A DNA stretch of 64,000 nt from Melieria omissa (taxonomy: Eukaryota > Arthropoda > Insecta > Diptera > Ulidiidae), in contig OZ020270.1 of the NCBI GenBank assembly GCA_963971225.1, positions 25,059,689 through 25,123,688 on the forward strand, in the 5' to 3' direction. Below are positions 53,611-63,600 of the stretch, in pieces (position 1 is the stretch's first letter; every line of letters begins with the position of its first letter). The notes beneath the pieces were generated by a model that made no database searches, had not been told where the DNA came from, and worked only from the letters and a program-made list of their open reading frames with translations. The translations under genes and the position numbers were made by a program.

Positions 53611-54029
53611 TATTACTCAAAATAGTATTGAAAGTTTGCAATATTAATATTGTTTCGCAGTTCATTTTCGCTTTTGCTGTGCGTCCATTTTGCAGTATTT
53701 GCTTGCATCAGAACCATTCGTAAACAAAGCAGTGCAACACATAAATGTATGCAATATATCACGACTGCATACCCTACAAGAACTGCCTGACCGAAACTCC
53801 ACTACATTCAAAACATTTTTTAAATTTACCAATACATTTACATGAAATTTGGCCCATATGAGACAAAATATCGCTGCAATTTGTCTTTCATTTAAACTGA
53901 AACAAACCATTTGACCTCCATAGAAACATTAATTGCTTATAAACGCATGTGTAAGAATGAGACAACAATAGAAGCAACTGCTGACAAGAACTCGCATCGG
54001 AGTTAATATAAATGATTAAGAGCCGTCAG

Positions 54030-54100
54030 CTGCCGTAGCTACGTAGCTCAGCTGGCTAACGCGCGAGTCAAACGACGCGCGAGCCCAAGTTCAAACGCCG
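54030..54100 (+). ncRNA. tRNA-like SINE head (family C)
   Basis: GTAGCTCAGCTGGCTAACGC (A-box) followed about 35 bp on by CAAGTTCAAACGCC (B-box-like) and an A-rich run. Confidence 0.5.
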
Positions 54101-54611
54101 AAAAAAAAGGAAAATAGAAAGAAGGTAAGAAATTTGAATTTAAATTTAATTTAAATAAAATATTTGAATATTTAAATAATTCTGCACTTTCAGTAACTTC
54201 AATATTGGGCCATAGCAAGAACCGAAGCGCAAGACCAAGGAAGCCGCGATGTGTTCAAAATGATGCCGGCGATTGGAGTTGTTGTGAGCTTTTAAAGCAA
54301 TGCCTTCGATTGCGACAATATGCAGGACCGCAAATGAATTTTTTTAATTAAATTCAATTTTTTTTATATTATTTCATTTAAATTAATTTAAAATAAATTC
54401 AGGTAGAAGTAAAAGCAAACGGTTTATCCAAAAAATTTCAATAAAAACCTGCAGTTTTGCAATATTGAGTATTGGTCATGAATGACCGATTTATACATCA
54501 CATTGTGACCGATATTTGCTTCAGAATTTCAGTCAAAAATTTCGGCACATGACCGGTCAACTGACTGACATTTCCATTTTTTTCGGTGTTTGCTGCAACA
54601 TCGAAAAAAAA

Positions 54612-54705
54612 AAGTTTGCTCCAACGGTGAATTGAACTAGCAGAGTCTTGATTCAACCCAACTCGACCCAACGCACTAGCACGCTGAGCTACGGCGGCTG
54701 CCGCG
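54612..54705 (-). ncRNA. tRNA-like SINE head (family C/A relative)
   Basis: Minus strand GCCGCCGTAGCTCAGCGTGC (A-box) then CTAGTTCAATTCACC (B-box-like). A GCC-type triplet run (CGGCGGCGG) lies just upstream. Confidence 0.5.
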
Positions 54706-56109
54706 GCGGCGGCGGTGAGATAGCCATACAAAGCAATACAAATATTTGGAGGTTGGAATACGTATGCGTTAGAGCAGAGCAAAAACACTTTTCTTAATAT
54801 GCAAAAGGTGTGTGTTAGAGTGAAACAGAAAATCACACGTATACAAAAGTTTCTATCATTTTTGTTAACTCGCCTGTAGAAAAATGATAGAAACTTTGTT
54901 CCGAGTGCTGACCGATATTTCTATCAGGCCTGACTATCAAATGACCGGTCATATGACCGAAACAATCATGAAATAATAATTAAATTCAATGCTATTTTTT
55001 AGTCAAGTAAAGATTTTGTTACCTTCAAAACGTTCCACAAAAATAAATTCAACAGCGGACGCTTGCCTGACGTAGCAGTTGAAGTCTTCTCGCGAACTAC
55101 GACATTTTGTGCATAAAATCAGGTGGCACGCCACGTTTATATCGTTATCTCACTCTTTCATATAGAGAATATGGAAGGTACTAATGCAAATATATTCTTT
55201 CATTCCCACTTACTGGAAAAAATCCCAAAATGTGAAATGCAGTTTTGTATGTGTTAGTGAGATTTGGGAAATTTTTATGCATGTGTTAGTTTTTAGACAA
55301 ATTTTTAACTTTTTTCTGGAGTTTCGGTTAGGCATTCCTTGTAGGGTAGTGATAGAGCATCACTGCTTAGCATAGGGATGTTTAAGAAGACAGCCTTACT
55401 TTTACAGCCCTATTCTGGCAACCGTAACAATATTCACCTCGGTAACAATTGAATACTTGGTAACAATTGTCACTTTTTGGTATTCTGGAGCAAATTCAAA
55501 AGCTCAAAAGGCGTCAATTGCTACGAAATTTGTTACCGCCGTAGGAGCAGGTGACAAGCACATAAAGCTTATAAAATTCAAATTTTGTGTTCAAATGCGC
55601 CTTGACAAACTGCAAAAAATGCTTTAGTTGTTCCTGCGTCGTGCGCTTAAATTTAGGAACTCTAGAAACGAAAAGAATATATAAAAAAATTGCGAAGAAA
55701 CTCCAACAAAAATACTTACTTCGCCAGATTTTCTGCATTTGCAATTTTTTGTTTTATTTTTTTTTACAGTTTGACAGAAAGAATAAAAAAATTGCTGTTT
55801 TGAGAGTAAAAGAGGATTCACCTCGAGTGGTGAATTGTTTGAACTTTCTTCTTGTCTTTCTTATGTTTATAATTGTTTATGTTGTGAAAATAAAATGTTG
55901 CGGCAATGCTTTCAAGTTTGGTGTTTCTTTAATCTAGTGGTATATACATGTATTTACTGCTATAATTTTAATTTTGACCGCAGGTGTACATGTGATGAGT
56001 TTAGCAGTAAATTGAACTATTTTTTGTGCCTTTGTTATGAAATGCATTGTTTTGTCAATAAAAAAAAATTGGTAACTTTTTGTAAAAGATTTTGGTGGAA
56101 AAAATTGTA

Positions 56110-56370
56110 GGCGAGTGCTGATGAGCATGAAATGGCGCGCCGCGGCGTATCGTTTGTAAATTCGAATATGCAAGGGCGTGTGTCCGTGTGAAAATAAATG
56201 TGCGTGTTGCTTGTGTATGCACTGAGGCGAATGAAAACAATACGATCGTTGCTCGAGCAACTGCACAAGATGAAAAGCAAATTGAATTTCCATGGCTTTC
56301 GATTATGCTATGAATAATGAAAACCATGAATTTCTGCTGTGCAATGTTGGCATTCATGTAGGCTACGTTG
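56110..56370 (-). other. P3 3' non-coding segment
   Basis: Matches P1 1790-2080, including GGCGCGCCGCGGCGTATCG, with about 85 bp missing near 56320. Ends at GGCTACGTTG, where the 12/23 element starts. Confidence 0.7.
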
Positions 56371-56409
56371 CACAGTGTTGCGAGTTCATATAGCGGAGTG
56401 ACAAAAATA
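56371..56409 (+). repeat. 23-RSS-like left end
   Basis: Heptamer CACAGTG 56371-56377 (consensus), spacer 56378-56400 (23 bp), nonamer ACAAAAATA 56401-56409 (7 of 9 to ACAAAAACC). Confidence 0.9.
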
Positions 56410-57880
56410 GAAGGAGTGGTCGTATATAAATGGAATTTGGTATACAGTTATTATATGAGTAAAGAACTTACTGTGCAAAATTTCAATGAAATCGGACGGA
56501 AACTTCGACTACCTCCCATACAAACGGATTTGAAAAAACTTTGTATTAACAATGAAAATTATCTCAGTTCATAAAAGATACATTCAAAATATTTGTATTT
56601 TAATATAAATTTATTTATAAATGTGTATATAGATAAAATGCGCTTTTTTCAAAAGTGATTGAAAATAAAATCGCGATGAAGTGCTCCACGGCTGCTCAGA
56701 AATTGCTCTTAGAGGGTTAAAATGTTAGGCTGACCCCACTAATTTTTCCTCCTGAATATTTCTTTCGAACTTACCTACCCTCTATCTCCAACCCTTAATG
56801 AGGCTCCCATACAAAACCATCGTTTTTATAAAGTGGGCTCCCGCTGCTCTCAGGTTGGTCCCAGACGTACCATATGTAAGGCTGACCCCAATTTATTTTC
56901 CCTTTCGAATATTTTTTCTATACACACCTAACCGCTACATCCAACTCTTAAGGTGGCTGCCATACAAAACTAGTAATTTTCAATGGAACTGGCTCCACAC
57001 TTGTAAATGTAGTAAAGTAAGCGAAGAAACATCGTATCTGGAAAAGTATTTAACCGATTTTAATGATTTATTACAAAATCGTCAACATTCCTGAATGCCA
57101 AAGATACAAAATTAATTAAAGTTCAAAAATTCACCCCCAGAGGGCGCCTCCCAAACAATTGAAGTAGTAAGGTTGTCAACTTTTGGTTCTGTACGAAAAA
57201 AATCAAAGTTTACTGTCGAAACTCTATTAGCCCCTCTATTTCGAATATAATGGTAATCGTAATTGATTTTCCGAAGCTATTTTCAACAAATTTTTCCATC
57301 ATCAGCAGAGCATTAATTGACCGATTGCTATTGGCTTTCAACCAAACTGTGAAAATATCGCAAATTTGCACTCAAGTCTTCACCGTAAAATGCCAATAAC
57401 TTCCATTCGCGCAAATATGCGCAGCTAAAAATTGTAAAGCATAATCTACATACTTGCCAAAACAAAATATCAAAAAATTTCAAAAGTGATATTTAACGTT
57501 TTTTTTTAAATAACTTTTAAAATTTGAACTCACTTTTTATTCCCTCGCTTTCTTTACTTAATTTTCATCATAACGGTACTGCTCATAGGTGAGAGTAATC
57601 TGCAAAATGTTGGTCTTGTCAGACCTAGATTATATAAAACTTACGACAATAGTAACTTTTAGAAACCTGCTCATAATTTTAAAATATTCAACCTCAAAGT
57701 CAAAGCAAAAATTTGCTGTTTGTACACAATTTTTTTTCAACGCTGGAAGAGCGTATTTTAAGAGCTCATAACTTCTATGTTATCCAATATTTTTTCATAA
57801 AACTTCGGATTTCTCTTAACTGAAGTATTTCCAACAAAACCTCGTATTCAGATTTTTGCGCTTTTACAGTTGCATTTTGG

Positions 57881-57908
57881 CATTTTTGTCACTACTCGCA
57901 ACACTGTG
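57881..57908 (-). repeat. 12-RSS-like right end
   Basis: On the minus strand heptamer CACAGTG 57908-57902, spacer 57901-57890 (12 bp), nonamer ACAAAAATG 57889-57881 (7 of 9). Confidence 0.9.
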
Positions 57909-58239
57909 CGTTGCCTTCTGGCCTAATAAAATTCATACCGATAAATTTTTCAAATTCATATATTAACAGCAACATATTACTATTTATTATTATCATTTCC
58001 TTAAAATTTATATTATTTAGTAATTTTATGTGTTCTTTAGTATTTTTATTTTATTCTTATTTTTCGTTTTACTTGCAATTTGCTCCCTTTACCAAGTGCA
58101 ATTTTTTCTTAGTAAAATTATTAAAGAGTAATCTAATATAAAGTGCTCATGTTCCCAACAAGTAGACGGTACTGAAAATCACATTTTGTATTCATCTACT
58201 TTGTTACGTTTGCAAAACACAAATTGTACAAAAGCTTTT

Positions 58240-60747
58240 TTATATTGGAGCAATGAGGGGTTGCCTTAAAAAACGTATGAAATGTGTTGTAAACATTTTT
58301 GAAATTAAAAAATGAATGGATTGGAGCTTTTAGTTTTAAACTACTTTAAAATAGTTCAAATTTTTTAAAAATATAAACATTTCGTTTCCTTGTAAATTAC
58401 AAAGCTCATCTTTTATAAACTTTTTGCAGTTATGACAGTCAAATTTTTCAATAGTTTTCATCAATATGAAACCAGAGAAATAACGAAAGGAGCCATCACT
58501 CATATGTTCATTTTTTACAATGCCTCAGGCATTTCAAGATTTCGCTATCTCTGCATCAGATACATTCTTTGATAAGCAAAATTCTTCACCGAACTCTTGA
58601 TTTATAGCATTTTGAGTTTCATTGTCAATTTCAAACAAACTGGTATTATTGTCAATTGTTATAAATGAACCTTCGTCAGTTGGTTCACAATTGGAGGTTC
58701 CTGCCTGAAATGCTATTATTTTCATTGAGATCATTTTCGCAAGAATCTGGTCAAACTCAAAAAGTGAAGGATTATTGTTTGTAACTCCTCTTTTTCTTAC
58801 CAAATAAAAAAAAAATTTCAAGCGGGTCTTGATTAAGTCTTGATAATAAAAGAAAATTGGATTTTTCCGCCCAGATATCTTGTGAAAGAGACAAAACGGA
58901 AGTAATTGATAAAACTATACCATTTAACAGTACTGACAACTTTTGACATAGTTTTTCATTTCCTTCAAATAATTTTGGATATTATTATTCTCAGGAAGAG
59001 CTGATCGGAAAGGATTTTTATAAAAAAGAACATGGCTATTAAACAATTAAAAGCTCTGTTTATTTTTTCAATAAATATAGCTGTGGACAAAGCTTTTTCT
59101 TTGCAATCATTATAACAGCCATTTTCAACCAACGAGTTTATGGCTGCGGATACAGTATTCATTTCATTTTTTCAAATGAATTAGGATAAATATGCTTTGT
59201 TGTCAATTTGGCGGCGGGTTAAATTGTTTTTATCCAATCCAATAATCGACCAAGAAATTTGTCCATCAGGCGAAGTGATATCATTTCGTGTTAAAATATT
59301 TCTTAGTGATTTTATTAGATGGGGAACATCGTACAATGCATAAATTGTTTTCGAATCTACGACGGTAAAAGGCGATTCAGACGTTATTGCCAATTTAGCG
59401 AATGAAGATCTGTTGTTTGACCCTAGTTGATACCCAGTTTTTGAGAAATGTTTACATTATTTTTTATAATTTCTTTAAGTTCATTTGACGTCAAGAAGCG
59501 TAATAGCTCAAATATTACGCTTCTTCTACCCATTTCCCATTTGAATACAGCCCCCTTAGCATAAAAACGCAAACTTGACCAGTGAGTTGGATTTTTCTTT
59601 CGGTTCCATCATCAACAAAGCCCACAACTTCATCATTAAACAGATTGTACTGTAAATGTTTTCTGACAGAAAATTCATCGAACATCAAAACAGCTTCTCG
59701 TTCGTCGATATTCATAACTTTAAAAATTTTTTCAAGCATGCTAAACAATTTTTGGCTTATGCCTGGCTGCAACGATTTTATTGGAGCCCATCTTAGCAAC
59801 GACGTTTTAGAAGGTAAATTTAATTTCAGTTCATCCCTTAGGAATTGGTAAGAAGCTGCAGAATAAAAGAGAACATGCTTTGTGCTATAACTTTTTCTTT
59901 TTCTTGCCAAAGAACTCTTTTCTTTAGTAACATTTTACAAAATGTGGCAGTATTATCGGACAAAGATTTCTTAGCGACAAAATCATCAACTGCCTGTTTT
60001 ATATTAGTCGCTGTTATTTTTTTGTTTCTTTTATACTTATTCGAAAGCAAATTTTTCTGTAATTTTACAATCTTTCTCTTTTGGTCATAAATAATTTTTT
60101 TTTGTTTTTTAATTTCAGCGCATGCGTACCAATATTTCTTTCTGTAAAAAGCTTCGTTTTGTTCTCATTTTACACAATAAGTGCAGTATTGGTCTTCTTC
60201 ATCTTTTTTTATTTCCGTTCCCAAATTTTTGGACAAATTTTTCCACGCATTATTTCTGCAAGGATCCTCAAAAGCCAAAAAATCTGCAATATCTCCCACA
60301 GTGTCCATTGAAGAGTCTGACAAATGTATTGGATCACCACAATTTTTAAATTCTGCGAAAGGAAGTGCTTGACGTTGAATCGGAACATATTGATCAATTT
60401 CATCCTCTATTTCATTGAAATCAAATAAATGGGGAGAGCTCTCTGTGTTACTTTGGGAAGTTATTTTTTTAGGTTCAGGTTGAGAGTTGGTATCGCGTTC
60501 TTTTCAGAAGTCTGTTACCAATAAACTTAGGTTCAAAATGGTTATCACAAATAAATGCCTTGTCGATATTTTCATCTTTTTTGAGATTACATTTTGCGAT
60601 CCATTTATTTCTGAAATATTCATTTTTCGGAAATTTAAAAAGCCGAACTTTAAGGGCCCCGAACTCATTCCTATAGCTCCTTTGACAGGAAAAAATAGCG
60701 CATTTCTTGTTATGTTTACGCTTTTTGTCGGAATTACTTATATTCAT
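58240..60747 (-). pseudogene. P3 transposase, most complete of the three
   Basis: THAP exon 60747-60475 open and with all zinc ligands (CAIFSC ... CDNHF). Following blocks: 60403-60209; 60050-59838 (coiled, Lys-rich); 59910-59515 with FLRDELKLNLPSKTSLLRWA and FDEFSVRKHLQYNLFNDEV; 59393-59181 with YDVPHLIKSLRNIL; 59162-58965; 58821-58534 with GTSNCEPTDEGSF. Part of the catalytic region near 59430-59510 is deleted and replaced by an inverted repeat of GAAGCGTAATA type, and frameshifts occur near 59890 and 58550. No SINE is present here, unlike P1 and P2. Not functional, though the THAP exon could still bind DNA. Confidence 0.8.
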
Positions 60748-60825
60748 GATAAAAACTTAATGACGTTAATACGAGTAAAATCAAGTCAAGTTTCAAAAAA
60801 AGGGTCGTCAAGAAAATTGTTTAGG

Positions 60826-61036
60826 GATTCAACCACGTCAGAATTCGCTTAAATGTTTAAATTTAAACAAATTGTTTGGGATTCAACCACGTCAGAATTC
60901 GCTTAAATTTTTCAATTTAAACAAATAGTTTGGGATTCAACCACGTCAGAAATCGCTTAAATTTTTCAATTTAAACAAATTGTTTGGGATTCAACCACGT
61001 CAGAATTCGCTTAAATTTTTCAATTCAAACAAATTT
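60826..61036. repeat. 54-bp tandem repeat in P3, about 4 copies
   Basis: Same unit as in P1 and P2. Confidence 0.9.
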
Positions 61037-61531
61037 TTCAAATCAGTAAACGCAAGGCATACGAAAACACGCAACCAGACAGCGCAACGATTAGATTGAT
61101 AATGAGCTGTTTTCAGCAAATTTGTTGAAGCGAAAGCGATCGCCAACGAAATCAACAAATAAACACAAAAAATAAGCGCGAACAAGTGAAATTGTGTTGT
61201 TGCTTTTGTTGGCATTTTTGGTGGTTGATTATTTCATTGCGTGTGAAGGCAACGCACACAATTTTGCGAATGTTTTCGTTTAGCCGAAGTGCGTATGGGA
61301 CCTACTGCGCTGAAAGCAAGGCGCATAACAGCAGCAATAAGATCATCAAGCGCACAGTTGATGTGCGACTGACCACATCAACATAAAGCAAATATGAAAG
61401 CTGACTTCGAATTGAGAAGTTTGCCGAAGTCATCGCGAATATGTTCGAATAGCCTAAGTGCGTATGGGACCTACTGCGCTGGTACGCAAATTTGTGCGAG
61501 TTGACACCTCTATGTGTTTATTTGCTTAGTG

Positions 61532-61606
61532 CTGCTACTGTGCTAGATTTGCGTGACCGAAAAATTTTGTACTGCGTGGTACCTCTATGTGTTTATTTGC
61601 TTAGTG
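61532..61606 (+). repeat. P2 3' terminal segment, displaced by P3
   Basis: Starts with duplication CTGCTAC, then TGTGCTAGATTTGCGTGACC, then the inverted repeat ending GCTTAGTG. It completes the P2 end left at 47515-48136. Confidence 0.8.
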
Positions 61607-61731
61607 GTTAAACGTTTAAAAGTTTAGCTAATAACGGGAATTTTCAGTTATGCCTTTTATTTTTATTTGGAAATTTGTATTCCATTGAGCAGTAAACGGA
61701 CTTATCTATATATATAAAAATGAATCGTGGT

Positions 61732-62392
61732 CAGTGTGCTTACTTCTACCACATATGTGGTAGATCTACCACAATTATTTTTAAAATCAAGTTTCTACCA
61801 CATCTACCACGGAGCGCTTAAAATCTACCACATTTTTGTGGAACATACATTTTTCTCTTAACGAACCTATTACTCCAAGTAAATTAGAGCTTTATGTTGT
61901 AAAATTTATGTTAGGGCTGCATTGAACATTATAAGTGAAAATGTGCAAAGAAAAACGTATGTGGTAGCACTCTCATCACTTCGAAAGCAGTGCACTACAA
62001 ATAGTTGACAGTTTGGCAATTGTTTTGGCGGCAGGTGCTTTTATTTTTTAGTAACGTTTAGTTTTTAAGAATATCGCATGGCGATGGCAATGCGCTTGGA
62101 CGGGACGAAGTTTTACGACGCGAAGTTATACCTGCTGCTGAAATTTGCGAGTCCGAGCTCCCAAAAAAGAAAAAAATACAAAAAACAATGAGAAGAAACC
62201 CGGCACAGGTTAAAGTGCATAGCAGAACGTAAAATACAATTAATGTGCAAATACAATGAAATACAATAAATGTACAAATGCAATAAAATACAATTAATGT
62301 ACAATACAAAAAATCTACCACATTTCCATCAAATCTACCACATTTTTTTCACTGGGTCTACCACATAAATGAAAAATTAAGTAAGCATACTG
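61732..62392. mobile_element. hAT-type non-autonomous element with CTACCACAT motifs (661 bp)
   Basis: Ends CAGTGTGCTTACTT and reverse complement CAGTATGCTTACTT; 8-bp duplication ATCGTGGT at 61724-61731 and 62393-62400. CTACCACAT or a one-base variant occurs about six times within the first 110 bp and three times in the last 80 bp, including the palindrome CTACCACATATGTGGTAG. Such clusters bind transposase in hAT elements. Confidence 0.85.
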
Positions 62393-62599
62393 ATCGTGGT
62401 CCATTCGGCTGCTTAAAACTCGAGAACGGCTGGACCAACTTGGATACTTCCTTCGGCGGGTTTGTTCGAAATTGTTACGTGAAGGTTTATAAAAAAAGAA
62501 CAGTCGGGAAAACGGGGCGTGGCGTCACCAGAATACATTTTTAAACAATAACTTTGGAACCATAAGTTACACATCAATTAAATTTAGTTCACACTTACT

Positions 62600-63405
62600 A
62601 TTTAATCATGTCCTTCGACCGAGGGAATGGGGTGGGTATTGGACAAGGGGGTGTGGCACCGCCCATACAACTCAAATCTTTTAAGTGGAATAGCTTCGAA
62701 ATTGTAAGTCGCACAGCATTGAAATTTGTGGTACCGTCGATTCATAGATGTGTCATTCTACTGTTAAAATTTGATGGGCGTTGAATAAGGGGCGTGGCAC
62801 ATTTTTTATGCAGCAGAACTGTAAGTCCTACATCAATGAAACTTGGTATGAACCTGCCAGTTAATCATATCTTTCGGCAGAGGGAATTGGGCGGGTATTT
62901 AACAAGGGGGCGTGGCACCGCCCATACAATTCATTTCTTTTATATGGAATAGCTGCGGCATTGTAAGTCGCACAGCATTGAACTTTAGTGTATCGTCGCC
63001 TCATAGATGTGTTATTATACTGTTAAAATTTGATGGGCGTTGGACAAGGGGCGTGATACATTTGTTTAACCCAAACTATGCGCATAAATTTGGAACTGTT
63101 AGTCGCACATGAGCCGCCCATACAACTGAAATCTTTTAAATTGAATAGCTTCGGAGTTGTAAGCCGCACAGCATTGAAATTTTGTGTACCGTCGTTTCTT
63201 AGATGTGCCATTCTATTAATGAGATTTGATCGGCGTTGGTCAAGGGACGTGGCACATTTTTTATGATCCAACAGTTATGCAGTACACTCTCACATCAGTG
63301 AAACTTGGTACGAACTTTCCACTTAGTCGAACAATTCGACTAGAAGAATGTTGTGAGCATTGGACAAGAGGGCGTGGTACCGCCTCCATTTTTATATACA
63401 TAGAT
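62600..63405. repeat. about 250-bp tandem repeat, three copies and a part
   Basis: Each unit has ATCTTTCGGCAGAGGGAAT, GGGGGCGTGGCACCGCCCAT, TTGTAAGTCGCACAGCATTG and AAAATTTGATGGGCGTTG in order; units begin near 62610, 62865 and about 63100 (shortened), with a partial one near 63320. Confidence 0.8.
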
Positions 63406-63408
63406 TGT

Positions 63409-63600
63409 TTGCCCTAACTGACTGATTGATTGATTGATTCATCATCGCTCAGCCCAAGCCGCTGAAGATACAAACATGAAATTTGAACTGTAGATACATC
63501 TTGAAAAATGAAATTCGGGGTGTAAAGGACCAAAACATGTTTTAAGGTGTTGTATGTGATTTAAGAGACTTATTGATTTCGAACTTCCGGAAAATACTCT
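63409..63600. other. unassigned sequence
   Basis: GATTGATTGATTGATTC near 63423 is a short simple repeat. Nothing else recognised. Confidence 0.4.

Larger units (their letters stand above)
53772..55346. mobile_element. TA-flanked element, family T, copy 2 (1575 bp)
   Basis: Starts CCCTACAAGAACTGCCTG and ends with the reverse complement of CCCTACAAGGAATGCC, TA on both sides. The last about 370 bp match 49835-50200 of copy 1. Contains two tRNA-like heads and ACCGGTCATATGAC motifs as in copy 1. The rest differs, so the family shares ends and subterminal parts only. Confidence 0.75.
52876..56109. mobile_element. composite insertion with GGTAAC motifs and Harbinger remnants
   Basis: Lies between P sequence ending near 52875 and resuming near 56110. 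Left part starts CATGGTTGCCACAATTGG with several TTGGTAACTT repeats; the same GGTAAC motif recurs at 55440-55500 and 56070. Contains a Harbinger transposase tail (53296), element T copy 2 (53772-55346) and, at 55700-55520 on the minus strand, KRTTQEQLKHFLQFVKAHLN, possibly a Myb-like start. Exact ends not resolved. Confidence 0.45.
56371..57908. mobile_element. Transib-type non-autonomous element with 23-RSS-like and 12-RSS-like ends
   Basis: 1538 bp. Both ends start CACAGTGTTGCGAGT as inverted repeats. Target duplication CGTTG at 56366-56370 and 57909-57913; the empty site GGCTACGTTGCCTTCTGG is intact in P1 (2071-2088) and P2 (about 47080). Left: CACAGTG, 23 bp, ACAAAAATA. Right: CACAGTG, 12 bp, ACAAAAATG. 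The block AGTGACAAAAAT is present at both ends, 11 bp closer to the heptamer on the right. The interior has only short open frames (68, 98 and 60 codons) with no transposase recognised. The 5-bp target and heptamer fit Transib. Confidence 0.9.
48137..61531 (-). mobile_element. P-type transposon, copy P3, filled with later insertions
   Basis: Left repeat CACTAAGCAAATAAACACAT at 48137, right repeat ending GCTTAGTG at 61531, duplication CTGCTAC at 48130-48136 and 61532-61538. P sequence itself is present at 48137-48207, 50201-50219, 52785-52875, 56110-56370 and 57909-61531; the rest is inserted DNA. Minus-strand transposase at the right. Confidence 0.8.
43447..61606 (+). mobile_element. P-type transposon, copy P2, with P3 nested in it
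   Basis: Left inverted repeat CACTAAGCCAATAAACACAT at 43447 and right repeat ending GTTTATTTGCTTAGTG at 61606. Its 3' terminal 70 bp are separated from the rest by P3 (48137-61531), with the 7-bp duplication CTGCTAC on both sides. Its left flank is the same X sequence as for P1; the right flank after 61606 is not the X sequence, so one side has been rearranged. Confidence 0.75.
61704..63408 (+). mobile_element. Helentron/DINE-like element with central tandem repeats
   Basis: Left edge ATCTATATATATAAAAATGA and right edge, as reverse complement, ATCTATGTATATAAAAATGG, an inverted pair common for Helentron-associated interspersed elements. Tandem repeats of about 250 bp fill the interior. No Rep/helicase gene. 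A hAT-type element sits near the left end. Confidence 0.65.

Noticed and set aside
62058..62321. Hydrophobic 87-codon minus-strand frame as a membrane protein
   Set aside because: Lies within the hAT-type non-autonomous element, in AT-rich repetitive sequence, and has no recognised family.
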